From Paracoccaceae bacterium (GTDB lineage: Bacteria; Pseudomonadota; Alphaproteobacteria; Rhodobacterales; Rhodobacteraceae), in the NCBI GenBank assembly GCA_020832655.1, contig JAFIEF010000005.1, positions 1 through 64,000 of the forward strand: a DNA stretch of 64,000 bases, read 5' to 3'. The position numbers were made by a program, and so were the translations under genes. This document shows positions 7,809-17,304 of the stretch, piece by piece (the first letter of the stretch is position 1; the number at the start of each line of letters is the position of its first letter). The notes beneath the pieces are model-generated. The model saw only the letters and a list, made by a program, of their open reading frames with translations, did not search any database and had not been told where the DNA came from.

Positions 7809-9491
7809 TCAGCCCTGCTGGCCGCGCGACCGCAGCGCCAGCAGCGCCAGCCCTCCCAGCACGATCAGCCAGATCGGCCAGTCGCCCAGCCTTGCATAGG
7901 GGGTGGGTGGCAGCGCGCGCGGCAGGGGTGCATCCAGATACCCCGCCTGTCCCAGCCCAAGCTGCGCGCTCACGCCCCCGCGCGCATCGATCACTGCCGA
8001 AACGCCCGTATTGGCCGCGCGCAGCACTGGCAAGCCCTGCTCAACCGCGCGCAGTCGCGCCTGCGCCAGATGCTGATATGGGCCGGTCAGGGTGCCGAAC
8101 CACGCATCATTGGTGATCTGCAACACCCAGTCGGGGCGCGCGGTCGTGCGCAGATGGCGCGGGAAGATCGATTCGTAGCAGATCAGCGGCAGCGCCGTGC
8201 CCAGATCGCCCAGATCCAGCAGCGCAGGGCCGGGTCCGGGGCTGTAGCCTGCCAGCACCTGCGCTGCAAAACCCGCCAGCCCGGTGCCAAGGATCGCCTC
8301 GGAAAAGGGGACATATTCGCCAAAGGGCACCAGATGATGCTTGTCATAGATATGGCTGACTTGCGCATCCCTGTCGATCAGTGCAAGGCTGTTGAAATAG
8401 CGTCGGTCCTCATAGCGCTGCACCCCGAAACCCAGCCGCGCATCCGCGCCATGCACGGCGATTGCCTCGGCCATCATCACCAGCCCCTCGCCCGGAAATT
8501 CCAGAAAGAACGGCACAGAGGTCTCCGGCCACAGGATCAGCGCCGGGGCGGGCTGCGCGGGCGCGCTGGTTTGATCAAGCAGCCGCTCGAAGAAGAAGAG
8601 CGCGCGGTCATCGCGCCATTTTTCATCCTGCGGGGCGTTGGGCTGGGCCAGCCTTATGATTTGCTCCAGCGGGTCAGGCGCGGGCGGGCGGGTATGCCCC
8701 CAACCCCATGCGCCCGCCCCCAGCGCCACCGCGAGAACCAGCGCAGGCAGCCTGCGCGCCCTTGCGCCATGCGCCAACAGCGCCGCACCGCCCAGCACCA
8801 GTAAACTTAGCAGCCCGGCCCCGCCCAAAGCGGCCAGATGCACTGCACCGGTGTCGATCAGAACATGACCAAGGCTTGCCCAGGGAAAGCCCGTGAACAC
8901 CCAGCCGCGCAGCAATTCCAGCCCGGTCATGGCCAGCACCAGCGCAGCGATGCGTCTGCGCGCGCTGTGCGTGATATCCCATCCGGCTGATTGCTGCGGT
9001 TCGCCAACTCTCTGGTCCCGACCGCGCGCAAGCGCGGGCAGCGCCCGAGGGCGCGTGCGGGGCGGGTGGGTGGGCACGGCCCGAGGGCGCTTTCGCGTCA
9101 CGTGCCACAGCGCGCCCTCAAATCGGTCAGCCGGACCAGGTATCAGCCGCGCCGCAATCCAGCCCGCCCCAGCCCAGAACAGCGCCAGCCCCCCGGCCAT
9201 GAGCATCAGCGCAAATGGGGCCATCCAGCCATGAATTTCCGGTTCCACAAAGAACGGCTCTATGATCCAGAACAGGCTGGCGGCGAAATACCCCGCCCCC
9301 GCCGCCCAGAGCCTGCCTGCCCAGACCCGTGGCGGCGCCTGCATCGGCAGGATCAGAAACAGCGCAGTCAATGCGGCCAGCGTCGCCCACCACCAGCCCA
9401 GCGGCGCCTGCCCTGCGGCCATCACCACGCCCAGCGCGCCATAGCCCAGCCCCATTTGCACGGTAGCCCGCCAGCGCGGCGCGCGCATCAT
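7809..9491 (-). CDS. lnt: Apolipoprotein N-acyltransferase Lnt, with an internal insertion
   Basis: A 560-residue inner-membrane enzyme that adds the third acyl chain to lipoproteins. An N-terminal membrane region of several helices is followed by a nitrilase-fold domain. The Glu-Lys-Cys triad is visible in LWPETSVPF, YDKHHLVPFGEYVPF and ICYESIF, so the catalytic domain looks intact. An Arg/Pro-rich stretch, KRPRAVPTHPPRTRPRALP and onward, sits between membrane helices. It is encoded by a GC-rich palindromic repeat and makes the protein longer than the usual 500-530. The start overlaps the corC-like stop as ATGATG. Confidence 0.92.
   Translation of the reverse strand: MMRAPRWRATVQMGLGYGALGVVMAAGQAPLGWWWATLAALTALFLILPMQAPPRVWAGRLWAAGAGYFAASLFWIIEPFFVEPEIHGWMAPFALMLMAGGLALFWAGAGWIAARLIPGPADRFEGALWHVTRKRPRAVPTHPPRTRPRALPALARGRDQRVGEPQQSAGWDITHSARRRIAALVLAMTGLELLRGWVFTGFPWASLGHVLIDTGAVHLAALGGAGLLSLLVLGGAALLAHGARARRLPALVLAVALGAGAWGWGHTRPPAPDPLEQIIRLAQPNAPQDEKWRDDRALFFFERLLDQTSAPAQPAPALILWPETSVPFFLEFPGEGLVMMAEAIAVHGADARLGFGVQRYEDRRYFNSLALIDRDAQVSHIYDKHHLVPFGEYVPFSEAILGTGLAGFAAQVLAGYSPGPGPALLDLGDLGTALPLICYESIFPRHLRTTARPDWVLQITNDAWFGTLTGPYQHLAQARLRAVEQGLPVLRAANTGVSAVIDARGGVSAQLGLGQAGYLDAPLPRALPPTPYARLGDWPIWLIVLGGLALLALRSRGQQG
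9008..9112. repeat. GC-rich palindromic element inside lnt
   Basis: Contains two copies of CCCGAGGGCGC, a palindrome GCGCCCGAGGGCGC, and GGGCGGGTGGGTGGGCACG. The last is shared in near-identical form with the segment after thiQ (GGGCGGGTGGGCACG). It keeps the lnt frame open. Boundaries are approximate. Confidence 0.5.
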
Positions 9492-10357
9492 GCCGCCGTG
9501 CCGCGCAGCGCTTCGGGGATATGCACACGCAGCCGCTTGATGCGGCGCGGATCGGCCTCTGCCACTTCGAATTCGACGCCAGAGGGGTGCGCGACGATCT
9601 CTCCCTTCACCGGGACATGGCCTGACAGCAGGAACACCAGCCCGCCCAGCGTATCGATTTCTTCCTCGGTCACGTCATCGATCAGCGCAAGGCCCAGCTT
9701 TTCCTGCAACAGATCCAGCGGGGTGCGGGCATCGGCCAGCCACAGCGCGGGGCTGTCGATGCGGATGAATTCTTCCTCTTGGCTGTCATGCTCATCCTCG
9801 ATCTCGCCCACCACCTGTTCCAGCAGGTCTTCGATCGTGACCAGCCCGTCCACGCCGCCATATTCATCGATCATCAGTGCAAAATGTGTCCGTTCGGCCT
9901 GCATCTTGCGCAACAGAACCCCCAGCGGCATCGAGGGCGGCACATAAAGGATCGGGCGCAGCAGTGGTGCGAGATCCAGTTCGTGATGACCGTTGAAGCC
10001 GTAATGCAGCGCCAGATCCTTCAACAGCAGCAGGCCAGTGGGGTTGTCCAGCGTTTCGGCATAGACCGGGATGCGCGAATAGCCCGAGTCGCGAAACGCG
10101 GCCACGATCTCGGCCAGGCTCGCGCCCTGTTCCACGGCGATGATCTCTGCCTTGGGGGTGGCGACATCCTCGACCCGCATATCGGCCAGATTGGCCAGCC
10201 CCGGCAGATCGGGGGCCAACCCCGAGGCGGGTTTGTCCGGGTCGTCATCAGGGGAAAATGCATCGAACAAGCGGCCAAACAAGCCGCGCGATTCGGTGTC
10301 TTTGGGATCGTCCAGCGCGCGCCGCGCCGCACTAGATCCGTCTGTCGTGTCGCCCAT
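9488..10357 (-). CDS. CorC/HlyC-family CBS-domain protein
   Basis: A 289-residue cytoplasmic protein with paired CBS domains (roughly residues 60-190) followed by a CorC_HlyC/transporter-associated domain. Seen: MRVEDVATPKAEIIAVE at the start of CBS1, EYGGVDGLVTIEDLLEQVVGEIEDEHD between domains, and the C-terminal beta-rich region. Family members are linked to Mg2+/Co2+ efflux, though the stand-alone CBS form lacks the membrane DUF21 part. It lies in the conserved phoH-ybeY-corC-lnt order and overlaps the lnt start. Confidence 0.9.
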   Translation of the reverse strand: MGDTTDGSSAARRALDDPKDTESRGLFGRLFDAFSPDDDPDKPASGLAPDLPGLANLADMRVEDVATPKAEIIAVEQGASLAEIVAAFRDSGYSRIPVYAETLDNPTGLLLLKDLALHYGFNGHHELDLAPLLRPILYVPPSMPLGVLLRKMQAERTHFALMIDEYGGVDGLVTIEDLLEQVVGEIEDEHDSQEEEFIRIDSPALWLADARTPLDLLQEKLGLALIDDVTEEEIDTLGGLVFLLSGHVPVKGEIVAHPSGVEFEVAEADPRRIKRLRVHIPEALRGTAA

Positions 10358-10377
10358 TGGTCCTTTCCAGCACTGGC

Positions 10378-10923
10378 CTAATCATCACTTCCGAAGCCCT
10401 CATATGGGTTATCTACCCCCAGAGTTGCAAGTATGCGGATTTCAGTTTCTTCCATCAGGGCGGCATCTTTGTCACGGATATGGTCATATCCCAGCAGATG
10501 CAGCACGGCATGGACAATCAGATGGGTCAGATGATCGGATAGCGGTTTTCCCTGCGCTTTTGCCTCGCGCAGGCAGGTGTCATAGGCCAGCGCGATATCG
10601 CCCAGCGCTTCGGGATCATCCGGCGCGCCGCTTTCGGGCAGGTCGGGGGGCGCGCCATCTTCGGGCGCGGCCAGATCCCATGCAGGCCAGCTTAGCACAT
10701 TGGTGGCGCTGGGCTTGTCGCGGAAATCGGCGTTCAGCGCGGCGATGCGCGCATCATCACAGGCCAGCAGCGCAATCTCGAACCCACCCAGCCCCAGCCC
10801 CTGATCGCGCAAGGTGGCGCTGGCGGCGGCTTCGGCCAACGCCTCCAGCCCGGTGGCGTGCCAGCGCGCATCCTCGATCAGCAGATCGACCAAGTTGGCC
10901 GCGTCAGGCAGGGGGCTGTTCAT
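10378..10923 (-). CDS. ybeY: Endoribonuclease YbeY (rRNA maturation)
   Basis: A protein of about 181 residues with the zinc-binding motif HAVLHLLGYDH near residue 140, diagnostic of YbeY, a single-strand RNase involved in 16S rRNA maturation and ribosome quality control. The track ORF begins at 11085, but that part is a shadow of phoH. I take the ATG at 10923 (MNSPLP); 10932 (MNAMNSPLP) is equally possible. Either start overlaps the end of phoH, so the two are coupled. Confidence 0.93.
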   Translation of the reverse strand: MNSPLPDAANLVDLLIEDARWHATGLEALAEAAASATLRDQGLGLGGFEIALLACDDARIAALNADFRDKPSATNVLSWPAWDLAAPEDGAPPDLPESGAPDDPEALGDIALAYDTCLREAKAQGKPLSDHLTHLIVHAVLHLLGYDHIRDKDAALMEETEIRILATLGVDNPYEGFGSDD

Positions 10924-11920
10924 CGCGTTCATAGGCCTGAATGATGCGGGCGACCAGCGGATGACGCACCACATCGGCCGAGGTGAAATAGCTGAACCCG
11001 ATCCCCTCGACCCCGTCCAGAATGCGCTCGGCCGCGCGCAGCCCCGATTGCATCCCGCGCGGCAGATCGACCTGGCTGCGATCACCGGTGATCGCCATGC
11101 GCGAGCCTTCGCCCAGCCGCGTCAGGAACATCTTCATCTGCATCTCTGTCGCGTTCTGGGCTTCATCCAGCACCACAAAGGCATTCGACAGCGTGCGCCC
11201 GCGCATGAAGGCCAAGGGCGCGATTTCGATGCGGCGTTCCTCCATCAGCTTCTGCAACTGCTTGCCGGGCAGGAAATCATTCAGCGCGTCGTAAAGCGGC
11301 TGCATATAGGGATCGACCTTTTCCTTCATGTCGCCGGGCAGGAAGCCCAGCCGCTCGCCCGCCTCGACTGCCGGGCGCGACAGCAGGATCTTGTCGACAT
11401 GCCCATCCGTGAACATCTGCACCGCCACCGCCACCGCGATATAGGTCTTGCCGGTGCCTGCCGGGCCAATGCCGAAATTCATCTCGTTGGCCAGTAGCGC
11501 GCGGGTATAGGCCTGCTGGGCTTCGGTACGCGGGATGATGGATTTCTTGCGCGTGCGAATCTCCAGCCGGCCGGTGCGGAACATCTCTAACTGTTCCTCG
11601 GCGCGTTCATCAGCGCTGGCGGTCTGGCCCATGCGGATCAGCCCGGCGATGTCGCCCGCATCGATCTGCCGCCCCTGCGCCAGCATCTGATACAGCTCCT
11701 GCAGGATATGCGCGGTCTGCGCGCGCGCATCTTCCCGCCCGATCAGGGTCAACTGGTTGCCCCGGCGCAGGATTTGCACACCAAGCTGGCTTTCAAGATG
11801 GGTCAGGTTGCGATCATATTCGCCGCACAGATCCACCAGCAGGCGGTTGTCGGAAAACTCGATCTGCGACTGGGCTGCGCCTTCGGCAAGCTCTGTCGGG
11901 GTCAAGGCGGTGATGCCCAA
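10904..11920 (-). CDS. phoH: PhoH-family ATPase (YbeZ-like)
   Basis: A 338-residue P-loop ATPase with Walker A GPAGTGKTYIA near residue 150 and Walker B FVVLDEAQNAT near 250. The N-terminal segment is KH/R3H-like, as in YbeZ proteins that partner YbeY in RNA metabolism. It is first in a phoH-ybeY-corC-lnt operon on the minus strand. In many relatives miaB precedes it; here aroC does. The roughly 210 bases between it and aroC hold nothing I can identify. Confidence 0.92.
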   Translation of the reverse strand: MGITALTPTELAEGAAQSQIEFSDNRLLVDLCGEYDRNLTHLESQLGVQILRRGNQLTLIGREDARAQTAHILQELYQMLAQGRQIDAGDIAGLIRMGQTASADERAEEQLEMFRTGRLEIRTRKKSIIPRTEAQQAYTRALLANEMNFGIGPAGTGKTYIAVAVAVQMFTDGHVDKILLSRPAVEAGERLGFLPGDMKEKVDPYMQPLYDALNDFLPGKQLQKLMEERRIEIAPLAFMRGRTLSNAFVVLDEAQNATEMQMKMFLTRLGEGSRMAITGDRSQVDLPRGMQSGLRAAERILDGVEGIGFSYFTSADVVRHPLVARIIQAYERDEQPPA

Positions 11921-12130
11921 ATGGCTCTCCCATTGTTTGGCGGCCCATGATCTGCGGGGGACAGGGCCGCATCATGTCCCCATGCTGCCAATGACAACTG
12001 CATCTGGCAAGGGGGGATGCTTGAGGGCGGCACGGAAAACACGAAATCGTCACGCGGCGGCCACGCGGCGCACAATATCTGGCATGACGAGGCTGCGCGC
12101 CCCTATGCCGCACTACTGCCGCAGCCGCGT

Positions 12131-13240
12131 TCAGCCCCCGATCCGGCCCAGCGGGCCGGTCTGACCGGTTTGCGCGCGGTGCAGCAATAGCTGATCAAGC
12201 AGCACACAGGCCATCATCGCCTCGCCCACCGGCACGGCGCGAATACCCACGCAGGGGTCATGGCGGCCTTTGGTGACAACTTCGGTCGGTGCGCCCGCGC
12301 GGGTAATCGAGGCGCGCGGAGTGTGGATCGACGAGGTTGGCTTGATCGCAAAGCGCACCACCACATCCTGCCCTGTGGAAATACCGCCCAATATGCCACC
12401 CGCCTTGTTCGAACGGTAGCGCGGCCCGTCCGCACCCATCTCGATCTCATCGGCGTTCTCGACACCGGTCAGCGCGGCGGCTTCCATGCCTGCGCCAATT
12501 TCGACGCCCTTGACAGCATTGATCGACATCATCGCGGCGGCCAGTTCGGTGTCGAGTTTCGCATAGATCGGCGCGCCGACCCCAGCTGGCAGGCCAGAGG
12601 CCACGACCTCTATCATCGCGCCCACGGAATTGCCGTCCTTGCGGATCTGGTCCAGCGCTGCGGCCCAGTCTTGCGCCGCCTGCGCGTCGGGCACCCAGAA
12701 GGGGTTGCGCGCGATCTCGTCCCAGTCAAACCGCGCGCGGTCAATCCTGTGCGGCCCCATCTGCACCATATAGCCGGTGATCTTCAGCCCCGGCACCAAT
12801 TCGGCCAGCACCGCGCGCGCCACGCCGCCAGCGGCCACCCGTGCCGCCGTTTCACGCGCGGAAGAACGCCCGCCGCCGCGCGGATCGCGCAGCCCGTATT
12901 TCTGGAAATAGGTGATATCGGCATGGCCGGGGCGGAAAGTATCAAGGATATTGCCATAATCCTTTGATCGCTGATCCATATTGCGGATCATCAACTGAAT
13001 CGGCGTGCCGGTAGTGCGGCCCTCATAGACGCCTGACAGAATTTCCACTGCATCGGGTTCGCGCCGCTGCGTGGTATGGCGGCTGGTGCCCGGCTTGCGC
13101 CGGTCCAGCCAATGCTGGATCTGGCCTGCTTCCAGCGTCACGCCGGGCGGGCAGCCATCGACTGTGGCTCCCAGGGCGGCCCCGTGGCTTTCACCCCAGG
13201 TGGTGACACGAAACAGATGACCGAATGTATTGAAGCTCAT
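12131..13240 (-). CDS. aroC: Chorismate synthase
   Basis: A 369-residue FMN-dependent enzyme converting EPSP to chorismate, the last shared step of aromatic amino acid synthesis. N-terminal [18 protein letters not shown] and internal [18 protein letters not shown] are the family signatures. Length is normal. It lies 9 bases after the methylase stop on the same strand, so it may be read through from the restriction-modification unit. Confidence 0.97.
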   Translation of the reverse strand: MSFNTFGHLFRVTTWGESHGAALGATVDGCPPGVTLEAGQIQHWLDRRKPGTSRHTTQRREPDAVEILSGVYEGRTTGTPIQLMIRNMDQRSKDYGNILDTFRPGHADITYFQKYGLRDPRGGGRSSARETAARVAAGGVARAVLAELVPGLKITGYMVQMGPHRIDRARFDWDEIARNPFWVPDAQAAQDWAAALDQIRKDGNSVGAMIEVVASGLPAGVGAPIYAKLDTELAAAMMSINAVKGVEIGAGMEAAALTGVENADEIEMGADGPRYRSNKAGGILGGISTGQDVVVRFAIKPTSSIHTPRASITRAGAPTEVVTKGRHDPCVGIRAVPVGEAMMACVLLDQLLLHRAQTGQTGPLGRIGG

Positions 13241-13249
13241 GCGCGCGCA

Positions 13250-13897
13250 TCATCCCTGTTTGGCACGCAATGGCACTACCTTGCTTTGCGAGTGATTGGA
13301 ATAGGTGTCCCATGTCGGCACATAGTCTTCGGCCTGATTGCCCCAGACGGTCCAGCCTGCACGCGGGCCGCGCGCGAACAGCTCCAGCTTGCGGCCAAAG
13401 CTGCACCGCTCGATCAGGTCATATTGTTCATCGGGCTTGCGGCTGTGTTCGCGCTTTTGCGTCACAAGGATGTTTTCCTGAGAGCGCCCCGGCGCCAGCG
13501 TGCGCGCATTCTTGCCGCGCACCCCGAATAGCAAAATTTCCGTGACATTGCGGAAATAAAAGCCCACCCCGCGCCGATCCGGGCCACCATCCTTGCGCAC
13601 CTTGTACCAGATCAGGTTTGACTTGTAGCTGAAGCCCCAATGCTCCATGACCTTCAGCCCTTCGGGCAGCAGCGCATTGGGCACCCACAGATACAGATGC
13701 GCGGGCGTATCCGCCAGCGCCTCTACCGGCATGTCGCAGATCTCGTCGAGCGACAATGTCGGGTAACGCGACAGGCGTTTGTGTTCGGGGGCCATCTTGC
13801 CCGTGCGGTTCTGGAACTGCCAGGGTGGATCAGCCAGAATCGTCTGGAATTTCTGCCCGCCCAGATCGGCCAGCAGCGCATCGCCTGCGGTTGTCAT
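13250..13897 (-). CDS. MT-A70 family DNA N6-adenine methyltransferase
   Basis: A 215-residue MT-A70 family methylase. The catalytic DPPW motif lies in ILADPPWQFQNRT (about residue 22-25), with the AdoMet-binding region late in the protein (KLELFARGPRAGWTVWGNQ). It overlaps the preceding endonuclease gene by four bases (ATGA), so the two form a type II restriction-modification operon. I infer that it protects the sites recognised by the BglII-family partner, whose reading frame is broken. It is intact and should still methylate. Confidence 0.85.
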   Translation of the reverse strand: MTTAGDALLADLGGQKFQTILADPPWQFQNRTGKMAPEHKRLSRYPTLSLDEICDMPVEALADTPAHLYLWVPNALLPEGLKVMEHWGFSYKSNLIWYKVRKDGGPDRRGVGFYFRNVTEILLFGVRGKNARTLAPGRSQENILVTQKREHSRKPDEQYDLIERCSFGRKLELFARGPRAGWTVWGNQAEDYVPTWDTYSNHSQSKVVPLRAKQG

Positions 13898-14487
13898 GTC
13901 GCATCCTCCAGATACAGGCTGGCCCTGATGCCGAACACCAGAAGCGGACAGCCCGCCGCCCCGCCCCCTTCGATCTTTGGCAAGAGCTTGCTCATATGCG
14001 TGGTCGAGGCTCCGTAGCTTGATCCTCGACCAATTTTCCTAAAGATATCTTGCAGCTCGTCACAGCGGGTGATGATTACGCCGACGCTGACAGCGCGCAG
14101 GTCGAAGAGCAACCGGAAATTGTTCAGATCCCGGTCGAAGAAGGGATCCTTGTTGTTCCACTCGATCTCTAGCGCCACCTTGTTGCGATATCAATCAATC
14201 TGATGCGTGGGTGAATCCAGCCGCTGCCCGTCGATCACCACACCGGTTTCGAACTTCTTTTCCTGCCAGCCCCGCGCATAAAGGAAGCTGTCGATATATT
14301 CGGAAACCTGGCTTTTGCGACCGCCCCCTTGGGTGATCCAGCTTTTGCGCAGGCGGAACTCTGTCAGCAAGTCCAGGATATCGCCCCATTCATCAGGAAA
14401 ATCCGCCGAAAGAATCGCGCTGGCATGTTTCCATTCATGCACTTCGTAATGCGTCCGGATGAAATCTGGCAGACGATTGCACAACAT
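13894..14487 (-). pseudogene. BglII/BstYI-family restriction endonuclease with an in-frame TGA
   Basis: Two track ORFs (14191..14487 and 13894..14178) lie in the same frame and are separated only by one TGA at 14191..14193. Read through, they give about 197 codons with a PTHQID-[stop]-YRNKVALEIEWNNKDPFFDRDLNNF core. The E-x-E and DRDLNNFRLLF stretch and the later GRGSSYGASTTHMSKLLPKIEGGG are typical of BglII-like endonucleases, which cut GATC-centred sites. The stop falls just before the predicted catalytic strand, so the product would be inactive unless the codon is read through. Two lines of its sequence have about 52-57% G+C, lower than neighbours, hinting at acquisition by transfer. Confidence 0.8.
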
Positions 14488-14589
14488 ATAGGGGTTCCTT
14501 GACCTCCGACCACGCTATGCGCGACGGCAACGAAAAGCAAGCGCGGTGCCATGCTTGCCAGTGCGGGAAAATGGAACTATGTGCAACCT

Positions 14590-14685
14590 CACCTCGGGGT
14601 GCCCTGATCAGGGGCTGAGATGCGCGCTTGCGCGAACCCGTTGAACCTGAACCGGTTAAGACCGGCGGAGGGAAGGTTGGGGGCA
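14590..14685 (+). promoter_or_regulatory. TPP riboswitch (THI element)
   Basis: Conserved THI-box pieces occur in order: CGGGGTGCCC, GGGGCTGAGATGCGC, ACCCGTTGAACCTGA and ACCGGCGGAGGGAAGGTTGG. They lie 50 bases before thiB. Thiamine pyrophosphate binding is expected to switch off translation or transcription of thiBPQ. Exact ends are approximate. Confidence 0.95.
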
Positions 14686-14734
14686 AAGCCCCGCTTCTAT
14701 CCGCCTGTCGTGAGAGAGATATGGAGAGAAGCAG

Positions 14735-15709
14735 ATGAAATATCCCCTTTTCGCGGCAGTGGCAGCTTTTTCCTTCAGCGCGGCGCAGGCCGACACGCTG
14801 ACGGTGCTGGCCCCTGATTACTTTGGCTCAAGCTGGGGGCCGGGACCGGCCATCAAGGAAGGATTCGAGGCGCACTGCGACTGCACACTGGAATTTCGCA
14901 CTGGCGATGTGCTGCCCCGGCTGATGCTTGATGGTGCGCGGCTGGAAGCTGACGCGGTGATCGGGCTGGGCACGGATGAACTGCTGCGCGCGCGCGAATC
15001 GGATCTGTTTGCCCCGCATGGGCAGGATCTGGCCCCGCTGAGCGTGCCGGTGACATGGGAAGATGATCTGTTCATCCCCTTCAACTGGTCCTATGCCGCC
15101 TTCGTCTATGACCGCACGCGGCTGGGTACCCCGCCAAAGAGCTTTGCCGAACTGGTCAGCCGCGACGATATCAGCATCATCACCCAGGATCCGCGGTCTT
15201 CGGGCGCAGGGTTGGCGCTGCTTCTGTGGGTCGATCAGCTTTATGGCGAAGATGCCCCCAATGTCTGGCAGGCGCTGGCGGACAAGACGGTGACTGTCAC
15301 GGCGGGCTGGTCGGAAGCTTACGGCATGTTCACCAATGGCGAGGCCGATATGGTGCTGAGCTATACCACATCGCCCGCGTATCACATCATCGCAGAAGAT
15401 GATGACAGCAAGGCCGCCGCAATCTTTGACGAAGGCCATTACTTCATTGCCGAGGCTGCGGGCGTGCTGGCAGGGGCCGAGAACCCCGATCTGGCGCGCG
15501 ACTTCATGGCCTATATCCTGTCGCAAGAGTTCCAGAACATGATCGCCACCGCGAACTGGTCCTACCCCTCGGCCCTGCCGCGCGAGGCGTGGAATGACAC
15601 CTTCCGCGATCTGCCCCTGCCCGAAGTGGCGATCTTTCAGGATGAAGTGGCCGCAGATGCCCGCCGCGCACCTGCGCTGGCACATTGGCTGGATGGCATG
15701 ACAAGATGA
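14735..15709 (+). CDS. thiB: Thiamine ABC transporter periplasmic binding protein
   Basis: A 324-residue periplasmic substrate-binding protein for thiamine and its phosphates. A signal peptide, MKYPLFAAVAAFSFSAAQA, is followed by a mature N terminus resembling ThiB (DTLTVLAPDYFGSSWGPG). AGAGAGATATGGAGAGAAG supplies a ribosome binding site before the ATG. A TPP riboswitch lies in the leader, and the stop overlaps the thiP start as ATGA. The family captures ligand and delivers it to ThiP/ThiQ. Confidence 0.95.
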   Translation: MKYPLFAAVAAFSFSAAQADTLTVLAPDYFGSSWGPGPAIKEGFEAHCDCTLEFRTGDVLPRLMLDGARLEADAVIGLGTDELLRARESDLFAPHGQDLAPLSVPVTWEDDLFIPFNWSYAAFVYDRTRLGTPPKSFAELVSRDDISIITQDPRSSGAGLALLLWVDQLYGEDAPNVWQALADKTVTVTAGWSEAYGMFTNGEADMVLSYTTSPAYHIIAEDDDSKAAAIFDEGHYFIAEAAGVLAGAENPDLARDFMAYILSQEFQNMIATANWSYPSALPREAWNDTFRDLPLPEVAIFQDEVAADARRAPALAHWLDGMTR

Positions 15710-17304
15710 ACGACCCGGCCCGCCGCGCCCGCCTTCTGGCCCTGACGCTGGGGGGCGGCGTGGCGGCGTGGCTGGTGGTGCTGAATTTCGGCGCGCTGGG
15801 GGCCGTTGCCTGGCGCGCCGAAGGGCTAAGCGCCCTGCGCGGGGCGGATTGGGCGGCGATACGCTTCACGCTGGTGCAGGCATTATGGTCGGCCGGGCTG
15901 TCAGTGGCGCTGGCGGTGCCGATTGCGCGCGCGCTGGCGCGGCGGGAATTTCGCGGACGCGGGCTTCTGATCACCCTGATGGGGGCGCCCTTCATCCTGC
16001 CCACGCTGGTTGCGGTGCTGGGGCTGCTGGCGGTGTTTGGCCGCGCGGGGCTGGTCAATCAGGGGCTTGGCGCGCTGGGGCTTTCGCAATTCAACATCTT
16101 CGGGCTGCATGGGGTGGTGCTGGCGCATGTGTTCTACAACCTGCCGCTGGCCACGCGCATCCTGTTGCAGGGCTGGGCGGGCATCCCGGCCGAACGTTTC
16201 CGCCTTGCTGCAACGCTTGGCTTTGGCCCGCGCGATCATTTCCGCCAGCTTGAATGGCCCATGCTGCGCGAACTGGCCCCAGGGGCGTTTCTGGTCATCT
16301 TCCTGATCTGCCTGACCAGTTTTTCCGTGGCGCTGACAATGGGCGGGGGGCCGCGCGCCACCACGGTCGAACTGGCGATCTTTCAGGCCTTCCGCTTTGA
16401 TTTCGACATGGGGCGCGCAGCGCTTCTGGCACTGGTGCAATTCGGGCTTTGTGCAGGGGCAGGGATAGTCGCATGGCGCGTGGCGCTGCCTTCGGCGCTG
16501 GGGGGCGGCATGGACCGGCCCCAGCAGCGCTTTGATCTGGGCCGGGCCGGGTTGCGGGTCTGGGACAGCGCGCTGATCATGGCCGGGGCGCTGTTCCTGC
16601 TGGTGCCGCTGGCAATGGTGGTCTGGCGCGGGCTGGTGCATGTGCCCGGGCTGCCGGTCGAGGTCTGGCAGGCCACTGCGCGCTCGCTGATGGTGGCGCT
16701 GGGGGCAACAGCGGTGACATTGGCGATGACGCTGGCGCTGGCCCACGCCGTGCTGGGTCTGGGCGGGCGGCGCGGGGCGGTTCTGGAATGGCTGGGGCTG
16801 GCCGCGCTCGCCGCCTCGCCGCTGGTGATCGGCACCGGGCTGTTTCTGTTGATCCGGCCCTTCGCCAATCCGCGCGATTTCGCGCTTCTGGTCACGATGC
16901 TGGTCAATGCCGGCATGGCGCTGCCCTTCGCGCTGCGGCTGATCCTGCCGGGGCTGCGCGAAGTGATGGCCACGCAAGGGCGCCTGGCCGAGACGCTGGG
17001 CTTGCATGGGCGCGCGCGGCTGCACATCGTCACCCTGCCGCGCCTGCGCCGCCCCTTGGGCTTTGCGGCAGGCTTGACCGCGGCACTGTCAATGGGCGAT
17101 CTGGGGGTGATCATGCTGTTTGCCGAACGCGAAGGCGCGACCCTGCCGATGCAGCTTTACCGGCTGATGACGGCCTATCGGCTGGATGACGCGGCAGGGG
17201 CAGCGCTGGTGTTGCTGGGCACCAGCCTTGCGCTGTTTTGGTTGTTCGATCAATGGGGGCAGGGACATCTGCGCATCTGGGGGCGGGGCCATGCTGACGC
17301 TTGA
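15706..17304 (+). CDS. thiP: Thiamine ABC transporter permease
   Basis: A 532-residue inner-membrane permease with two fused binding-protein-dependent transport domains, each about six helices. Each half carries an EAA-like loop (RLAATLGFGPRDHFRQLEWP near 175 and RLAETLGLHGRARLHIVTLP near 430). I prefer the ATG at 15706 over the track start at 15685, because it overlaps the thiB TGA. It forms the channel that passes thiamine from ThiB into the cell, energised by ThiQ. Confidence 0.95.
   Translation: MNDPARRARLLALTLGGGVAAWLVVLNFGALGAVAWRAEGLSALRGADWAAIRFTLVQALWSAGLSVALAVPIARALARREFRGRGLLITLMGAPFILPTLVAVLGLLAVFGRAGLVNQGLGALGLSQFNIFGLHGVVLAHVFYNLPLATRILLQGWAGIPAERFRLAATLGFGPRDHFRQLEWPMLRELAPGAFLVIFLICLTSFSVALTMGGGPRATTVELAIFQAFRFDFDMGRAALLALVQFGLCAGAGIVAWRVALPSALGGGMDRPQQRFDLGRAGLRVWDSALIMAGALFLLVPLAMVVWRGLVHVPGLPVEVWQATARSLMVALGATAVTLAMTLALAHAVLGLGGRRGAVLEWLGLAALAASPLVIGTGLFLLIRPFANPRDFALLVTMLVNAGMALPFALRLILPGLREVMATQGRLAETLGLHGRARLHIVTLPRLRRPLGFAAGLTAALSMGDLGVIMLFAEREGATLPMQLYRLMTAYRLDDAAGAALVLLGTSLALFWLFDQWGQGHLRIWGRGHADA

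Noticed and set aside
14191-14193. Selenocysteine read-through of the endonuclease TGA
   Set aside because: No SECIS-like hairpin was visible and nothing in the window points to selenoprotein synthesis; a nonsense mutation is simpler.
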